A stretch of 64,000 nucleotides of DNA from Borrelia sp. A-FGy1 (GTDB lineage: Bacteria; Spirochaetota; Spirochaetia; Borreliales; Borreliaceae). The DNA lies in contig NZ_CP043682.1 in NCBI RefSeq assembly GCF_014084025.1, positions 1 to 64,000 on the forward strand. The letters run 5' to 3'. Positions 1-8,001 of the stretch are shown one piece after another; the first letter of the stretch is position 1, and every line of letters starts with the position of its first letter. The position numbers were made by a program, and so were the translations under genes. Under the pieces are notes generated by a model. It saw nothing but the letters and a program-made list of their open reading frames with translations. It ran no database searches and was not told the origin of the DNA.

Positions 1-20
1 ATTTATTTTTTTTTAGTACA
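1..20. other. left hairpin telomere end (ResT box 3 motif)
   Basis: The first 20 bases are an A/T run followed by TAGTACA at bases 14-20. Borrelia hairpin telomeres carry a conserved box 3 (TAGTAYA) starting 14 nt from the hairpin axis, which the telomere resolvase ResT recognises. The match in sequence and spacing suggests that base 1 is at or next to the chromosome end. The TATAAT-like box 1 of some telomeres is not clear here (ATTTAT instead). The motif is seen directly; telomere identity is inferred from it and from the gene order inward. Confidence 0.7.
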
Positions 21-120
21 AAACATATAAACTAAACTGATCTGGATAAAATCCTTATACTAAAAAGCCTAATATTCTAGAATACTAAACATTTAAAAAT
101 ACAACGAAGTAGCTAAATTT

Positions 121-288
121 AAAGTTTATTACTGCTAATAAATTATACTATTGTTAGTTTTGTTTTGTAAAAATGAAATTCAAAAATTTTTAGAAGAATC
201 TAAATCAAAAGTAGAAATAATTGATAATTAGATAATTAAAAGTATTATGATATTTATAAAATAGAGAAAAAAGGATTTTGATACAGTA
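121..288 (+). pseudogene. decayed coding remnant, lipoprotein-like
   Basis: One rightward frame reads with coding character but with several stops: a hydrophobic run IILLLVLFC followed by KNEIQKFLEESKSKVEII, then stops at 229 and further on. The hydrophobic stretch ending in Cys before a Lys/Glu-rich helix resembles the start of a Borrelia lipoprotein. No start codon or intact frame remains. This could be chance in AT-rich DNA, so the call is weak. Confidence 0.25.
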
Positions 289-545
289 TAATAATTTTAT
301 TTTATTAAATTGATATTAGATTTGTTATTTAAACTAAGGCTTTAAAAAGCAAAGAAAATCTTTTTATTAAATTGCTATTTTTATTAAGATTTAAGTTTAA
401 AATATCTTCTCCCTATTCTTATAATAATTAATAAAAAGTTTTAAATAGATTATTTTTTTATAAGTTAGTTTATTTTATCTAAAGCTTAAGATTAGAATTT
501 TTAAAGCTAATAGTACGATAATTTAATTTTTATATATTTTGTATT

Positions 546-689
546 TCACAGCACACTCAATCCCATACTGTAATACAGCGCTTTTAGATCAAATAAATTA
601 AAATTATTTTTTTTAGACTCTTTTATATTTAAATATAATATCACTAACTTTAAAGTTATTCTGATTTTGTCCTCTACTCTTTCATACAT
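546..689 (-). pseudogene. small ORF (47 codons), probably a truncated gene
   Basis: A leftward frame starts at ATG 689 (MYERVEDKIRITLKLVILYL) and ends at a TGA at 546-548. After the stop the same frame stays coding-like for some residues (NTKYIKIKLSYY), suggesting a longer gene broken by a nonsense mutation. No convincing ribosome binding site lies before the ATG. It sits just downstream of the leftward terminator at 711-737. The product is not recognised; a plasmid-derived origin is a guess from the subtelomeric position. Confidence 0.3.
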
Positions 690-710
690 ACCTTTGAATA
701 CTTAACTTTA

Positions 711-737
711 AAAAGAAAAAACCCCTTGGGGAAGGGG
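711..737 (-). terminator. rho-independent terminator, leftward
   Basis: Bases 722-727 (CCCCTT) and 732-737 (AAGGGG) form a 6-bp G/C-rich stem with a GGGG loop. Read leftward, the stem is followed by TTTTTTCTTTTT. This is the textbook layout for intrinsic termination of a leftward transcript, although no intact gene now lies directly upstream of it. Confidence 0.7.
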
Positions 738-909
738 ATTATTTAAAAGAATGTATGGTATGAAGTAAATATTGATAATAAATTCTTTTAATTTTAAAAA
801 AGGAGAATATTTAATAACTAAATTATTAGTTCAAAATTTTGATTATTTCCAGTTTTTTCTAAATTATTTTTATTCTACTTTTCTTTTTTAAATTCTATTT
901 TTATTAAAT

Positions 910-952
910 ATAAATAGTCTTTATAATAAATATTATCATAAAGACTATTTAT
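910..952. repeat. 15-bp inverted repeat, subtelomeric hairpin
   Basis: Bases 910-924 (ATAAATAGTCTTTAT) and 938-952 are perfect reverse complements around a 13-nt loop. Neither side has a clear T-run, so a terminator is not obvious. It lies within decayed DNA and has no identified function. Confidence 0.5.
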
Positions 953-963
953 TTATTTCTTAT

Positions 964-1170
964 TTACTCTATCAAAGTTAAAACCACTTTATGCTTAATT
1001 TTAAATATAAAAAGATTATCTGAAATAAGTTCCAAAGCAAATATTAAAGATATTTACCTAAGAATCAGGGAATTATGCATTATATTATACATTTAATAAA
1101 TTTCCTTTTCTACCCATTAGAAAATTAAACATTTACGATCAATTATTTCTGGAATATAATCTAATACATT
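964..1170 (-). pseudogene. decayed coding remnant, leftward
   Basis: A 69-codon leftward frame reads NVLDYIPEIIDRKCLIF, stop, a short piece, then MYNIMHNSLILR, stop, ISLIFALELISDNLF and KIKHKVVLTLIE before the final stop. Three internal stops break an otherwise protein-like reading. It lies between the DUF261-like gene and the terminator at 711-737, which may once have ended this gene. The family is not recognised. Confidence 0.3.
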
Positions 1171-1387
1171 TGTAATTCAAAAATTAATTATTCAAAATCA
1201 AATGAATACAAAAATATAAATAATATCATATACCAATCTTTACTAATCTAACAATACTTTATTTATAGATTCTATAACTTAGACTTACTAACATTTCACT
1301 TAATTCAATAAATAAAAATAAGCTTCATATATTTAGTATAAGATTTCAATAGGGATATACTAATAAATTTTTAAATTTGACTTCTTT

Positions 1388-1419
1388 TTTTCTATAAATT
1401 TTTTAAAATTTATAGAAAA
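1388..1419. repeat. 15-bp perfect inverted repeat
   Basis: TTTTCTATAAATTTT at 1388-1402 is the exact reverse complement of 1405-1419, with two bases between them. It lies between the second hairpin (1432-1485) and the decayed region, downstream of the DUF261-like gene. It contains almost no G or C, so stable RNA folding is doubtful. It could be a protein-binding palindrome or a cruciform-prone site. Confidence 0.5.
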
Positions 1420-1421
1420 TC

Positions 1422-1485
1422 TTAAAAATAAAGTCCCTACTCCTATATCTTGTTTTGGAGAGGATTAATAGGAGTGTTGGGGACT
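1422..1485 (-). terminator. terminator of the DUF261-like gene, leftward
   Basis: AGTCCC then ACTCCTAT (1432-1446) pair with ATAGGAGT and GGGACT (1468-1485), with a bulge between the two stem blocks. Read leftward, the stem ends in GGGACT followed by TTATTTTTAA. It lies about 95 bp after the stop of the leftward gene at 1581. Its unusual G/C content for this region and long stem suggest a conserved element, possibly with a role beyond termination. Confidence 0.5.
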
Positions 1486-1580
1486 ATTGATAGAATATTT
1501 TCTATCTTCTTATATCTATTATAATATTATTTTATTTTTTTAATTTTGTAAATATTTTTAAATAATTTTATTATGCCTTC

Positions 1581-2204
1581 TTACTTACCTGTTTTCTTTA
1601 TTGCTCTTAAAAGCCTAAGTTCACCTTTATTAATACCTGACTTCTTAGTTTTTTTTCCTGTTCCTATACACATTTTTTGATCAAATCTTTTATTTAATTC
1701 CTGCATCTCTTTAATCTCTATCTCACTAGGTTCATAATCAATCCACTTCCTGTCTATCCAACCTTTTTCCCACTCATAATATCCTTCATTATGATTATTT
1801 CCACTAATTTCATCAAAATGTCTTGTTAATGCTGAAACTACTTTTGCTCCATAATAAAGCATCTTATCTGTTTCCATTTCTGTTATAAACTTATCATAAT
1901 CATACTCCTCTCCTGTCTGCATATTCACAATATCAACTATAAGTTTAAATATATTGATGCAATTCATCGCTATATTCCCAAATGGAAGATCTGGATTACT
2001 TAATGCTTTAATATTAACCTCATACTTATTTTTTAAACTTCTAGGTATTCTGAAAAAATCAATAATATACCCATTAACTCTAGCCTTATAGTTTGCCTCA
2101 TACTCTGCATTTCCAAAAAAAGTTCCCTTTCTTCCAGATACTTTATTTTCACAACAAAGTATCATAGGAAAAATTTTATTATTTGCTTCTTTAACTCCTC
2201 TCAT
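1581..2204 (-). CDS. DUF261-like Borrelia plasmid-family protein
   Basis: The function is unknown. The 207-residue soluble protein has conserved-looking blocks (NPDLPFGNIAMNCINIFK, GEEYDYDKF, ETDKMLYYGAKVVSALTRHFD, WIDRKW) that I associate with a paralogous family found mainly on Borrelia plasmids, DUF261; that assignment is from memory. The start was placed at ATG 2204 because GAGGTGAT lies 8 nt upstream; the GTG at 2213 would fall inside this ribosome binding site. A leftward TATAAT lies at 2256-2261. The gene is alone, between the subtelomeric decay zone and nagZ, with a terminator at 1422-1485. A plasmid-type gene at a chromosome end fits exchange between plasmid and chromosome telomeres. 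Confidence 0.6.
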   Translation of the reverse strand: MRGVKEANNKIFPMILCCENKVSGRKGTFFGNAEYEANYKARVNGYIIDFFRIPRSLKNKYEVNIKALSNPDLPFGNIAMNCINIFKLIVDIVNMQTGEEYDYDKFITEMETDKMLYYGAKVVSALTRHFDEISGNNHNEGYYEWEKGWIDRKWIDYEPSEIEIKEMQELNKRFDQKMCIGTGKKTKKSGINKGELRLLRAIKKTGK

Positions 2205-2321
2205 CTTTATCACCTCAAACCTAAGTTATTTTTCTCTTTTTATTTTGTGTACATTATTATAATATATATCAAATAAGAATTAATACAATTACTAAATATT
2301 TTTATTAGTTATTTCTTTTTT

Positions 2322-2356
2322 AACAATAAAAGATATCTACTTTTATTGTTTTTTTA
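2322..2356 (+). terminator. hairpin with T-run (rightward)
   Basis: AACAATAAAAG at 2322-2332 pairs with CTTTTATTGTT at 2340-2350 around a 7-nt loop, followed by a T-run on the + strand. The form is that of a rightward terminator, yet no rightward gene precedes it. It lies between nagZ (leftward, ending at 2481) and the DUF261-like gene, so it may limit readthrough or mark a rearrangement boundary. Confidence 0.4.
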
Positions 2357-2480
2357 AAATTTTGTGATAAAATATTATGTATCTTTAACCTTTAACCATT
2401 TATAAAAAGTCTTGGGAAATTTTGTTTCACATGGCTTTTTATTTATATTTCCTTTCCTTATTTTTGAAAAATCATTTAAA

Positions 2481-3536
2481 TCATTTGTTTTTTTTATTAA
2501 GTTTTTGATATCCTTCTGGGATAAGTACGACATCAATACCTGAACCTAAAGAAGTTTTAACTGCATCTTCTATACTAAAATTATTCACAATTGCTCCCAT
2601 ATCATATGCATCCGTTATTATAATACTACTAATATTTAAATTATATCTTATAATATCTACAATATCTTTTGACATACTAGTTATATATTTAGAAATACTA
2701 GGAGCTAAAACATGACCAATCATAATAAATTTTGCTTCTTTACCATAAATAAATGGTACAAAATTGTTCCTCATTAAAAAATTTTTACTATAAGGCAATA
2801 AAGCTATTTCCTTATGAGTATCCACTTTAGTCCCTCCAAGTCCAGGAAAATGTTTAACTACTGCATATACTCCTTGTTTCTGTATCGCATCAATAAATGA
2901 CTCTACCATAAGTCCAACATTGTAAACTAAATGTCCAAAAGTCCTATTAGCTAAAGGACTAACAGCTGAAAATTTTAAATCAGCTACCGGTGCCATATTG
3001 ACATTAATACCCAAACGTACAAGTTGTTTTCCAAGAACTTCACCAATTTTATATGCAAGATGCACATCATTTGTTTTACCTACAGATTCCATAGAAGGAA
3101 AATTATAAACACCCAGTTTTTCATTTCCACTAACTCTATTAACCAAACCTCCTTCTTCATCAACAGCAATAAAAATATCAGAGCCTAAATATTGTTTTAA
3201 TGAGTCAATCAAAGCTTTGGTTTGCTTAGCGTCTTTGAAATTTTCCCTAAATAAAATAATACCTATTGGATTGATCTCTTTAAGTTTTTCAAGTTCATCT
3301 TTACTAAATCTTTGAACAGCATTAGGATTTGCAATATTCCTAATACCAACAAACAAATTTCTATTGTCTAGGATGCCTTTAAAATCAATTTTTCCCAAAA
3401 AGTTCTCAATACTTACTAAATCAGACTTATCTTCCTCAAAATAATCATAATCTATATCAGGAACATTCCCCAATAAATATAAATTTAAAGAAAATAATAT
3501 GCTTATTAATAAAGCACTAAATATTCCATTTACCAT
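2481..3536 (-). CDS. nagZ: glycoside hydrolase family 3, NagZ-like beta-N-acetylhexosaminidase
   Basis: Predicted to remove N-acetylglucosamine from muropeptides or other beta-linked sugars. The 351-residue protein has the GH3 N-terminal barrel signatures: VDEEGG at 125-130, APVADL at 182-187, KHFPGLGG at 228-235 followed by D239-T-H241 (the NagZ His/Asp acid-base pair), and ITDAYDM with the likely nucleophile D309. Residues 5-23 are hydrophobic, so it is probably exported or membrane-anchored, unlike cytosolic NagZ of enteric bacteria. The start overlaps the end of the upstream gene by 20 bp, with AGAG directly before the ATG, so translation is probably coupled. The position matches BB_0002. 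Confidence 0.85.
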   Translation of the reverse strand: MVNGIFSALLISILFSLNLYLLGNVPDIDYDYFEEDKSDLVSIENFLGKIDFKGILDNRNLFVGIRNIANPNAVQRFSKDELEKLKEINPIGIILFRENFKDAKQTKALIDSLKQYLGSDIFIAVDEEGGLVNRVSGNEKLGVYNFPSMESVGKTNDVHLAYKIGEVLGKQLVRLGINVNMAPVADLKFSAVSPLANRTFGHLVYNVGLMVESFIDAIQKQGVYAVVKHFPGLGGTKVDTHKEIALLPYSKNFLMRNNFVPFIYGKEAKFIMIGHVLAPSISKYITSMSKDIVDIIRYNLNISSIIITDAYDMGAIVNNFSIEDAVKTSLGSGIDVVLIPEGYQKLNKKNK

Positions 3537-5034
3537 CTCTAAAAACTAAACCATAATCATTCTTTAACAAGTAATTAAGAGAATTATTTAAGTAATTAGC
3601 AATATAAGAAATATTATATGAAAACTTATCTTGCAAGTAACAACTAGCAATAAGAATATCAATAAATAACTTTGCAGGAAGAAATCTATTTTCTCTATTA
3701 ACTTCGAAAATTAAGGGATCATCAACTAACTTTACTACTTCCCAAGTTACTTGTTCAATTGAAAAATATTGACCTATCTCTTTATTTTGTTCAATAACCC
3801 TACTAGGTATCTCTTCTATAATTCTATCTATATTTTTGACTAAATATTCTAAATTAAAAAGACCAGTAGCACAATTAAATAGAATTTTATCTCCTCTATC
3901 TTCAGCCTTTAGAACATCTTCTTTAGAAATAGCTCCTCCAATATCAACACACGTTAGCCTACCATCTTTATCAATAATTAAAATTCCTCCTTTTGTATCT
4001 AATGCTGTTTTAACGCTAAACTCAAATCCAGAAGAACTATTTATTATAGCCATTATGGCAAGAGCCTTTAAATTAACAGTAAACCCAATATTATCAATAT
4101 TACCAATATACACAAATCTCTTTCCAGATTTATAAAGTTTAAAATAAATATCTCTTAAAACTCTAAAATTTTGTCCGTGTCCTGCAGGTAAAGCCAATAT
4201 AATTTTTTCCCCGTTCATCTCATAATCAAAATAAACATATTGGCCATTATCCAATTTTCTATAACAATATACTAAAGGTTGAATAGCTGTAAGAATATCT
4301 TCTTTTTTAAGAAAAGAATAATTTAAACTCTTAACCAAATCTTCATAAAATATATTATCTAAAAATTTAGAAATGAATGCATCTGTTTTAAAGCTAGTCA
4401 TCTGAAAAATAGAAGGCTTTAAACTTACTCCATAAATATCCATATATCTTTTAGAAAGCTTTAAAAGATGTCGAATTTTCAATTCTAAGAATGAAAAACC
4501 ATAACTACCATCTTTATTAAGATAAGCAGGCGTTATTCCTTTTGGTAAATCCTTAAAAGCCCTCTTAGCTTCAAGTATTTTACTCTCATATAAAAGATAT
4601 AATTCTTTATTAAAATCACTATTTTTTAAAATATCAACATAACTAGTTGCAGATCCTCCATTCAAAATTCCAAACGAAAGATAAGGATATAAAGCTAATC
4701 CTAAACTTTCCAATTCATCTCCAGTAAAAATATAAAAATCATCTTCTTCTACTTTTAAAAAGTTTGAAAAATTATTAATATATTTTTTTAAATTATTTTC
4801 AACAAGTTGCTTTTTAAACTTTAATTTAATAGCATTCCCTGCAATATTAAAAATATTTTCTTGACTTTTATCTGGAAAACTTTTAATAGAAACATTTAAA
4901 AGTTTAAGCCTATTACTATTAAGCTCATCAAGCATTTTTCTAGAAAAATCTTTATCTATCATTTCGAGATTAAAAAATTTAAAAATCCTATCTAAATCCA
5001 AAATAAATAGTATTATACCTATAATATACAACAA
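3517..5034 (-). CDS. conserved Borrelia protein of unknown function, possible N-terminal membrane anchor
   Basis: I do not recognise a family. The 505-residue protein has a hydrophobic start (YIIGIILFILDL) and then a mixed sequence with blocks such as GHGQNFRVLRDIYFKLYKSGK and ALDTKGGILIIDKDGRLTCVDIGG. The long frame needs a TTG start (5034 or 5031). A leftward TATAAT at 5041-5036 would put transcription start after it, so the real start may be ATG 4962, which would remove the membrane segment. It is divergent from the phosphohexomutase gene and overlaps nagZ by 20 bp, so the two are probably co-transcribed. The position matches BB_0003. Confidence 0.75.
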   Translation of the reverse strand: MLYIIGIILFILDLDRIFKFFNLEMIDKDFSRKMLDELNSNRLKLLNVSIKSFPDKSQENIFNIAGNAIKLKFKKQLVENNLKKYINNFSNFLKVEEDDFYIFTGDELESLGLALYPYLSFGILNGGSATSYVDILKNSDFNKELYLLYESKILEAKRAFKDLPKGITPAYLNKDGSYGFSFLELKIRHLLKLSKRYMDIYGVSLKPSIFQMTSFKTDAFISKFLDNIFYEDLVKSLNYSFLKKEDILTAIQPLVYCYRKLDNGQYVYFDYEMNGEKIILALPAGHGQNFRVLRDIYFKLYKSGKRFVYIGNIDNIGFTVNLKALAIMAIINSSSGFEFSVKTALDTKGGILIIDKDGRLTCVDIGGAISKEDVLKAEDRGDKILFNCATGLFNLEYLVKNIDRIIEEIPSRVIEQNKEIGQYFSIEQVTWEVVKLVDDPLIFEVNRENRFLPAKLFIDILIASCYLQDKFSYNISYIANYLNNSLNYLLKNDYGLVFRDGKWNI

Positions 5035-5115
5035 TTATAATATACTAAGATAGTATCTTATAATATGTTATTATAATATTTAACAATGCTAAAAGATACC
5101 CTTTAAGAGGATAAA

Positions 5116-6909
5116 ATGCTAAAACAATATACACTAAATATGATAAATTTAAAAAATGCTATTGATGAAATGATACTATCCCCTTCAGGATTTAGAAAAA
5201 TATTTGCGAAATCAAAAGACGAAAATTCAACAGATTGTGAAATAAATGATGATGATAAGGTATTAATTGCAATAATAACATTTACAATATCAAATTATTT
5301 AAAAAATAAACCAAAAAAATACATTAATATAGGACTAGACTCAAGAGCAACTGGACATATAATATCTGAAATAATAATAAAGACATTAATATCAAACAAA
5401 AATAATATAAAATTTTTTGGCATACTTCCAATACCAGAAATTTTAGCTTATACAAAGAATAGCCAAAATTCAAAAGGATTTATATACATTTCAGCCAGCC
5501 ATAACCCCAAAGGATATAATGGACTTAAAATTGGTCTAGAAGACGGAGGTGTACTAAATTCAAAAGAAATAAATAAAATAATATACAAAATCAAATCAAA
5601 TGTTAAAAAAATTTTTTTGATAAAAAAAATTATAAAAAATTTAAAAAAGTTTAACACAAATAAAATTAATTTAAAATTATATGAAACAATTATTCAAAAA
5701 AAGACTCAAAATAAAGCAAAATCTTATAAAACATATATGCAATTAATGCAAAAAATAATATATTCAGATATAAAAAATAAAAAAAATATTGAAAATATAA
5801 AAGAAAATATCAAAAAAAATCCTATAGGAATAATAGGAGAAATGAACGGCAGCTCTCGTATCAATTCAATAGATAGAGAAATTATTGAATCTTTTGGACT
5901 AAAATTTGAATTTCATAACTCCCAAATAGGAGTTTTTAGACATGGAATGATTCCTGAAGGTAAATCTTTATCTATATGTAAGAAAATACTAGAGAAAAAA
6001 TTTAAAGAAGATAATTCTTTCCAATTAGGCTATGTTCCTGATTGTGATGGAGATAGAGGAAACTTGGTATTCATTAATAAAATAGATAAAAAATCAAAAA
6101 TTATTGAAGCACAAAAGCTATTTGCATTATCAGTACTTTCAGAGCTTAGCTACCTTTATCATATTGGAATTAAAAACAATTTAGCAATTGTAGTTAATGA
6201 TGCGACCTCATTAAATATTGAAAAAATAGCAGCTCTATTTAATGCAAAAGTTTATAGAGTTGAAGTTGGTGAAGCAAATTTAACAGAAATGGCAGATATC
6301 TTAAGAGGAAAAGGCCTGATAGTAAGAATTTTAGGAGAAGGTTCAAATGGTGGAAATATTATATATCCCTCAAAAGTTAGAGACCCTCTAACTACAATCT
6401 TTAGTATAATTAAATTATTAAGGATAAAAGAACTCTACAAAACATGGTGTAAGTTATCCAATAATACATATAAAGAAAACTATAATCTAGATGATATACT
6501 GAAAACAATAAATTTTTACAGTAATATAGAAACATCATATGAAAAGGCTATGCTAAAACTTAAAGTTGAAAATCAAGAAATATTAAAAACAAATTATGAA
6601 AAATTACTAGAAAAAGAGATCAAAAATAATAACAAACTTATTTCAGATTTATTAATAGATAATTTTGAAATAATTAATTATGAAGGTATTAAACAAAATA
6701 AAACAAGAACAGGAGATTCTTCCGGAGGACTTAAAGTTCTACTTAAAACTGCAAAAAATGAAATAATTGCAACTTTATGGATGAGAGGCTCAAAAACAGA
6801 ACCAATATTGAGAGTGCTCAGTGAAATTAAATCCGATAAACAAGAGAAACTACTAAATCTATTAGAATTTAATAAAGAATTAATTCAAATTGCATATTCA
6901 TTAATGTAA
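5116..6909 (+). CDS. phosphohexomutase (phosphoglucomutase/phosphomannomutase family)
   Basis: Moves phosphate between C1 and C6 of a hexose, through a phosphoserine and a bisphosphate intermediate, to supply sugar nucleotides for the envelope. The 597-residue protein shows the four family motifs: SASHNP with catalytic S128, the metal-binding loop DCDGDRG at 309-315, the sugar-binding loop GEGSNGG at 407-413, and the phosphate-binding RGSKTEP at 557-563. The metal loop has Cys between the first two acidic positions but keeps three Asp. A Lys/Asn/Ile-rich insert lies at about 150-235. An AGAGGAT ribosome binding site precedes the ATG. It is transcribed alone, divergent from the BB_0003-type gene. 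Substrate preference cannot be read from the sequence. Confidence 0.9.
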   Translation: MLKQYTLNMINLKNAIDEMILSPSGFRKIFAKSKDENSTDCEINDDDKVLIAIITFTISNYLKNKPKKYINIGLDSRATGHIISEIIIKTLISNKNNIKFFGILPIPEILAYTKNSQNSKGFIYISASHNPKGYNGLKIGLEDGGVLNSKEINKIIYKIKSNVKKIFLIKKIIKNLKKFNTNKINLKLYETIIQKKTQNKAKSYKTYMQLMQKIIYSDIKNKKNIENIKENIKKNPIGIIGEMNGSSRINSIDREIIESFGLKFEFHNSQIGVFRHGMIPEGKSLSICKKILEKKFKEDNSFQLGYVPDCDGDRGNLVFINKIDKKSKIIEAQKLFALSVLSELSYLYHIGIKNNLAIVVNDATSLNIEKIAALFNAKVYRVEVGEANLTEMADILRGKGLIVRILGEGSNGGNIIYPSKVRDPLTTIFSIIKLLRIKELYKTWCKLSNNTYKENYNLDDILKTINFYSNIETSYEKAMLKLKVENQEILKTNYEKLLEKEIKNNNKLISDLLIDNFEIINYEGIKQNKTRTGDSSGGLKVLLKTAKNEIIATLWMRGSKTEPILRVLSEIKSDKQEKLLNLLEFNKELIQIAYSLM

Positions 6910-6940
6910 ATTATTAGTAATTTAAAGATAAGGCAAATGA

Positions 6941-7999
6941 TCAAACATTTAAACTATCTTTAAAAGATTTTTCTATATTCCTCCTCACACCATTCCAAGT
7001 TTTAGAAATACCCATTATTTTTTTAGCTCCCTTTATAACCTCTATTGCAACTTTCCTAGTTTTATTTGTACCTTCAAAAATTATCTCATCGACATATTTT
7101 TTTTTAGTTTTAAAAAAAGCTCTCTTCTCTCTAATAGGTTTTAAAAATTCATTTAAAACTTTAAAAAGCCTTTCTTTAACTTCAACATCACCAATCGTAC
7201 CCTTTTGATATCTAGTTTTAAGCTCATAAAGTTCATCAGGATTATCATTGAAAAAATCATGATAAATAAAAACAGGATTTCCTTCAACTTCTCCCGGTAT
7301 ATCTGATCTCACCCTTTTTGGATCTGTAAACATAGACATAACTTTTTTACGTATTAAATTCTCATCATCACTTAAAAATATTGCATTTCCGAGACTCTTA
7401 CTCATTTTATTCTTGCCGTAAATTCCCACAAGAGATTGAGAATCTGTAAAAATAGCTTCAGGAATTGGAAAAAAGTTTTTTCCATAAAGAAAATTAAACT
7501 TTCTAGCAAGCTCTCTTGCAAGTTCGATATGAGCTTCATTATCACGTCCTACTGGAACTAAATTAGCTTTAGCCATTAAAATATCTGCACTCATAAGCAC
7601 CGGATAGCCTAAAAGCCCATAAGGAATCTCAGTAAGCCCAGCAGAAACACTCATATCTTTTATACTAGGAATTCTTTTTAAACGATTAACCATAACAATC
7701 ATTGAAAGTATTAAGTTTAATTCTAAAAGCTCTGGTATGGCCGATTGTAAATATATATGAACCTTCTCCGGATTAATTCCGCAAGCAAGGTAATCCAAAA
7801 CCATTTCCCTAACATTATAAGATATCTCATTAACACTCTTTAAATCTGGTCTTGTGGTAAGAGTATGCAAATCAGCTATAACAACATAAGTTTCATATTC
7901 CTCTTGATACTTTAATCTATTTACAATAGAACCAACATAATGCCCCAGATGAAGAGATCCTGTGGGCCTGTCCCCTGTAAGCATAACTTTTTTTCGCAA
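6941..7999 (-). CDS. trpS: tryptophanyl-tRNA synthetase
   Basis: Charges tRNA-Trp with tryptophan at the cost of ATP. The 352-residue class I synthetase has the HIGH-type motif HLGH at 17-20 and KMSKS at 198-202, with the conserved YPVLMSADIL and PVGRDNEAHIELAR blocks between. It starts with TTG at 7999, supported by AAGGAGGAG 7-10 nt upstream; the first ATG is five codons in. It begins 3 bp after the stop of the AI-2E-family gene, so the two form a leftward operon. It ends close to the convergent phosphohexomutase gene. Confidence 0.97.
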   Translation of the reverse strand: MRKKVMLTGDRPTGSLHLGHYVGSIVNRLKYQEEYETYVVIADLHTLTTRPDLKSVNEISYNVREMVLDYLACGINPEKVHIYLQSAIPELLELNLILSMIVMVNRLKRIPSIKDMSVSAGLTEIPYGLLGYPVLMSADILMAKANLVPVGRDNEAHIELARELARKFNFLYGKNFFPIPEAIFTDSQSLVGIYGKNKMSKSLGNAIFLSDDENLIRKKVMSMFTDPKRVRSDIPGEVEGNPVFIYHDFFNDNPDELYELKTRYQKGTIGDVEVKERLFKVLNEFLKPIREKRAFFKTKKKYVDEIIFEGTNKTRKVAIEVIKGAKKIMGISKTWNGVRRNIEKSFKDSLNV

Positions 8000-8001
8000 G
8001 A

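Noticed and set aside
2400..2480. ATAAAAAG / CTTTTTAT inverted repeat after nagZ as its terminator
   Set aside because: The loop is long (over 20 nt) and the stem is all A/T but for one pair, so it is too weak to call.
3836..4135. A 99-codon rightward frame inside the BB_0003-type gene
   Set aside because: Antisense to a long conserved-position gene, with no promoter or ribosome binding site.
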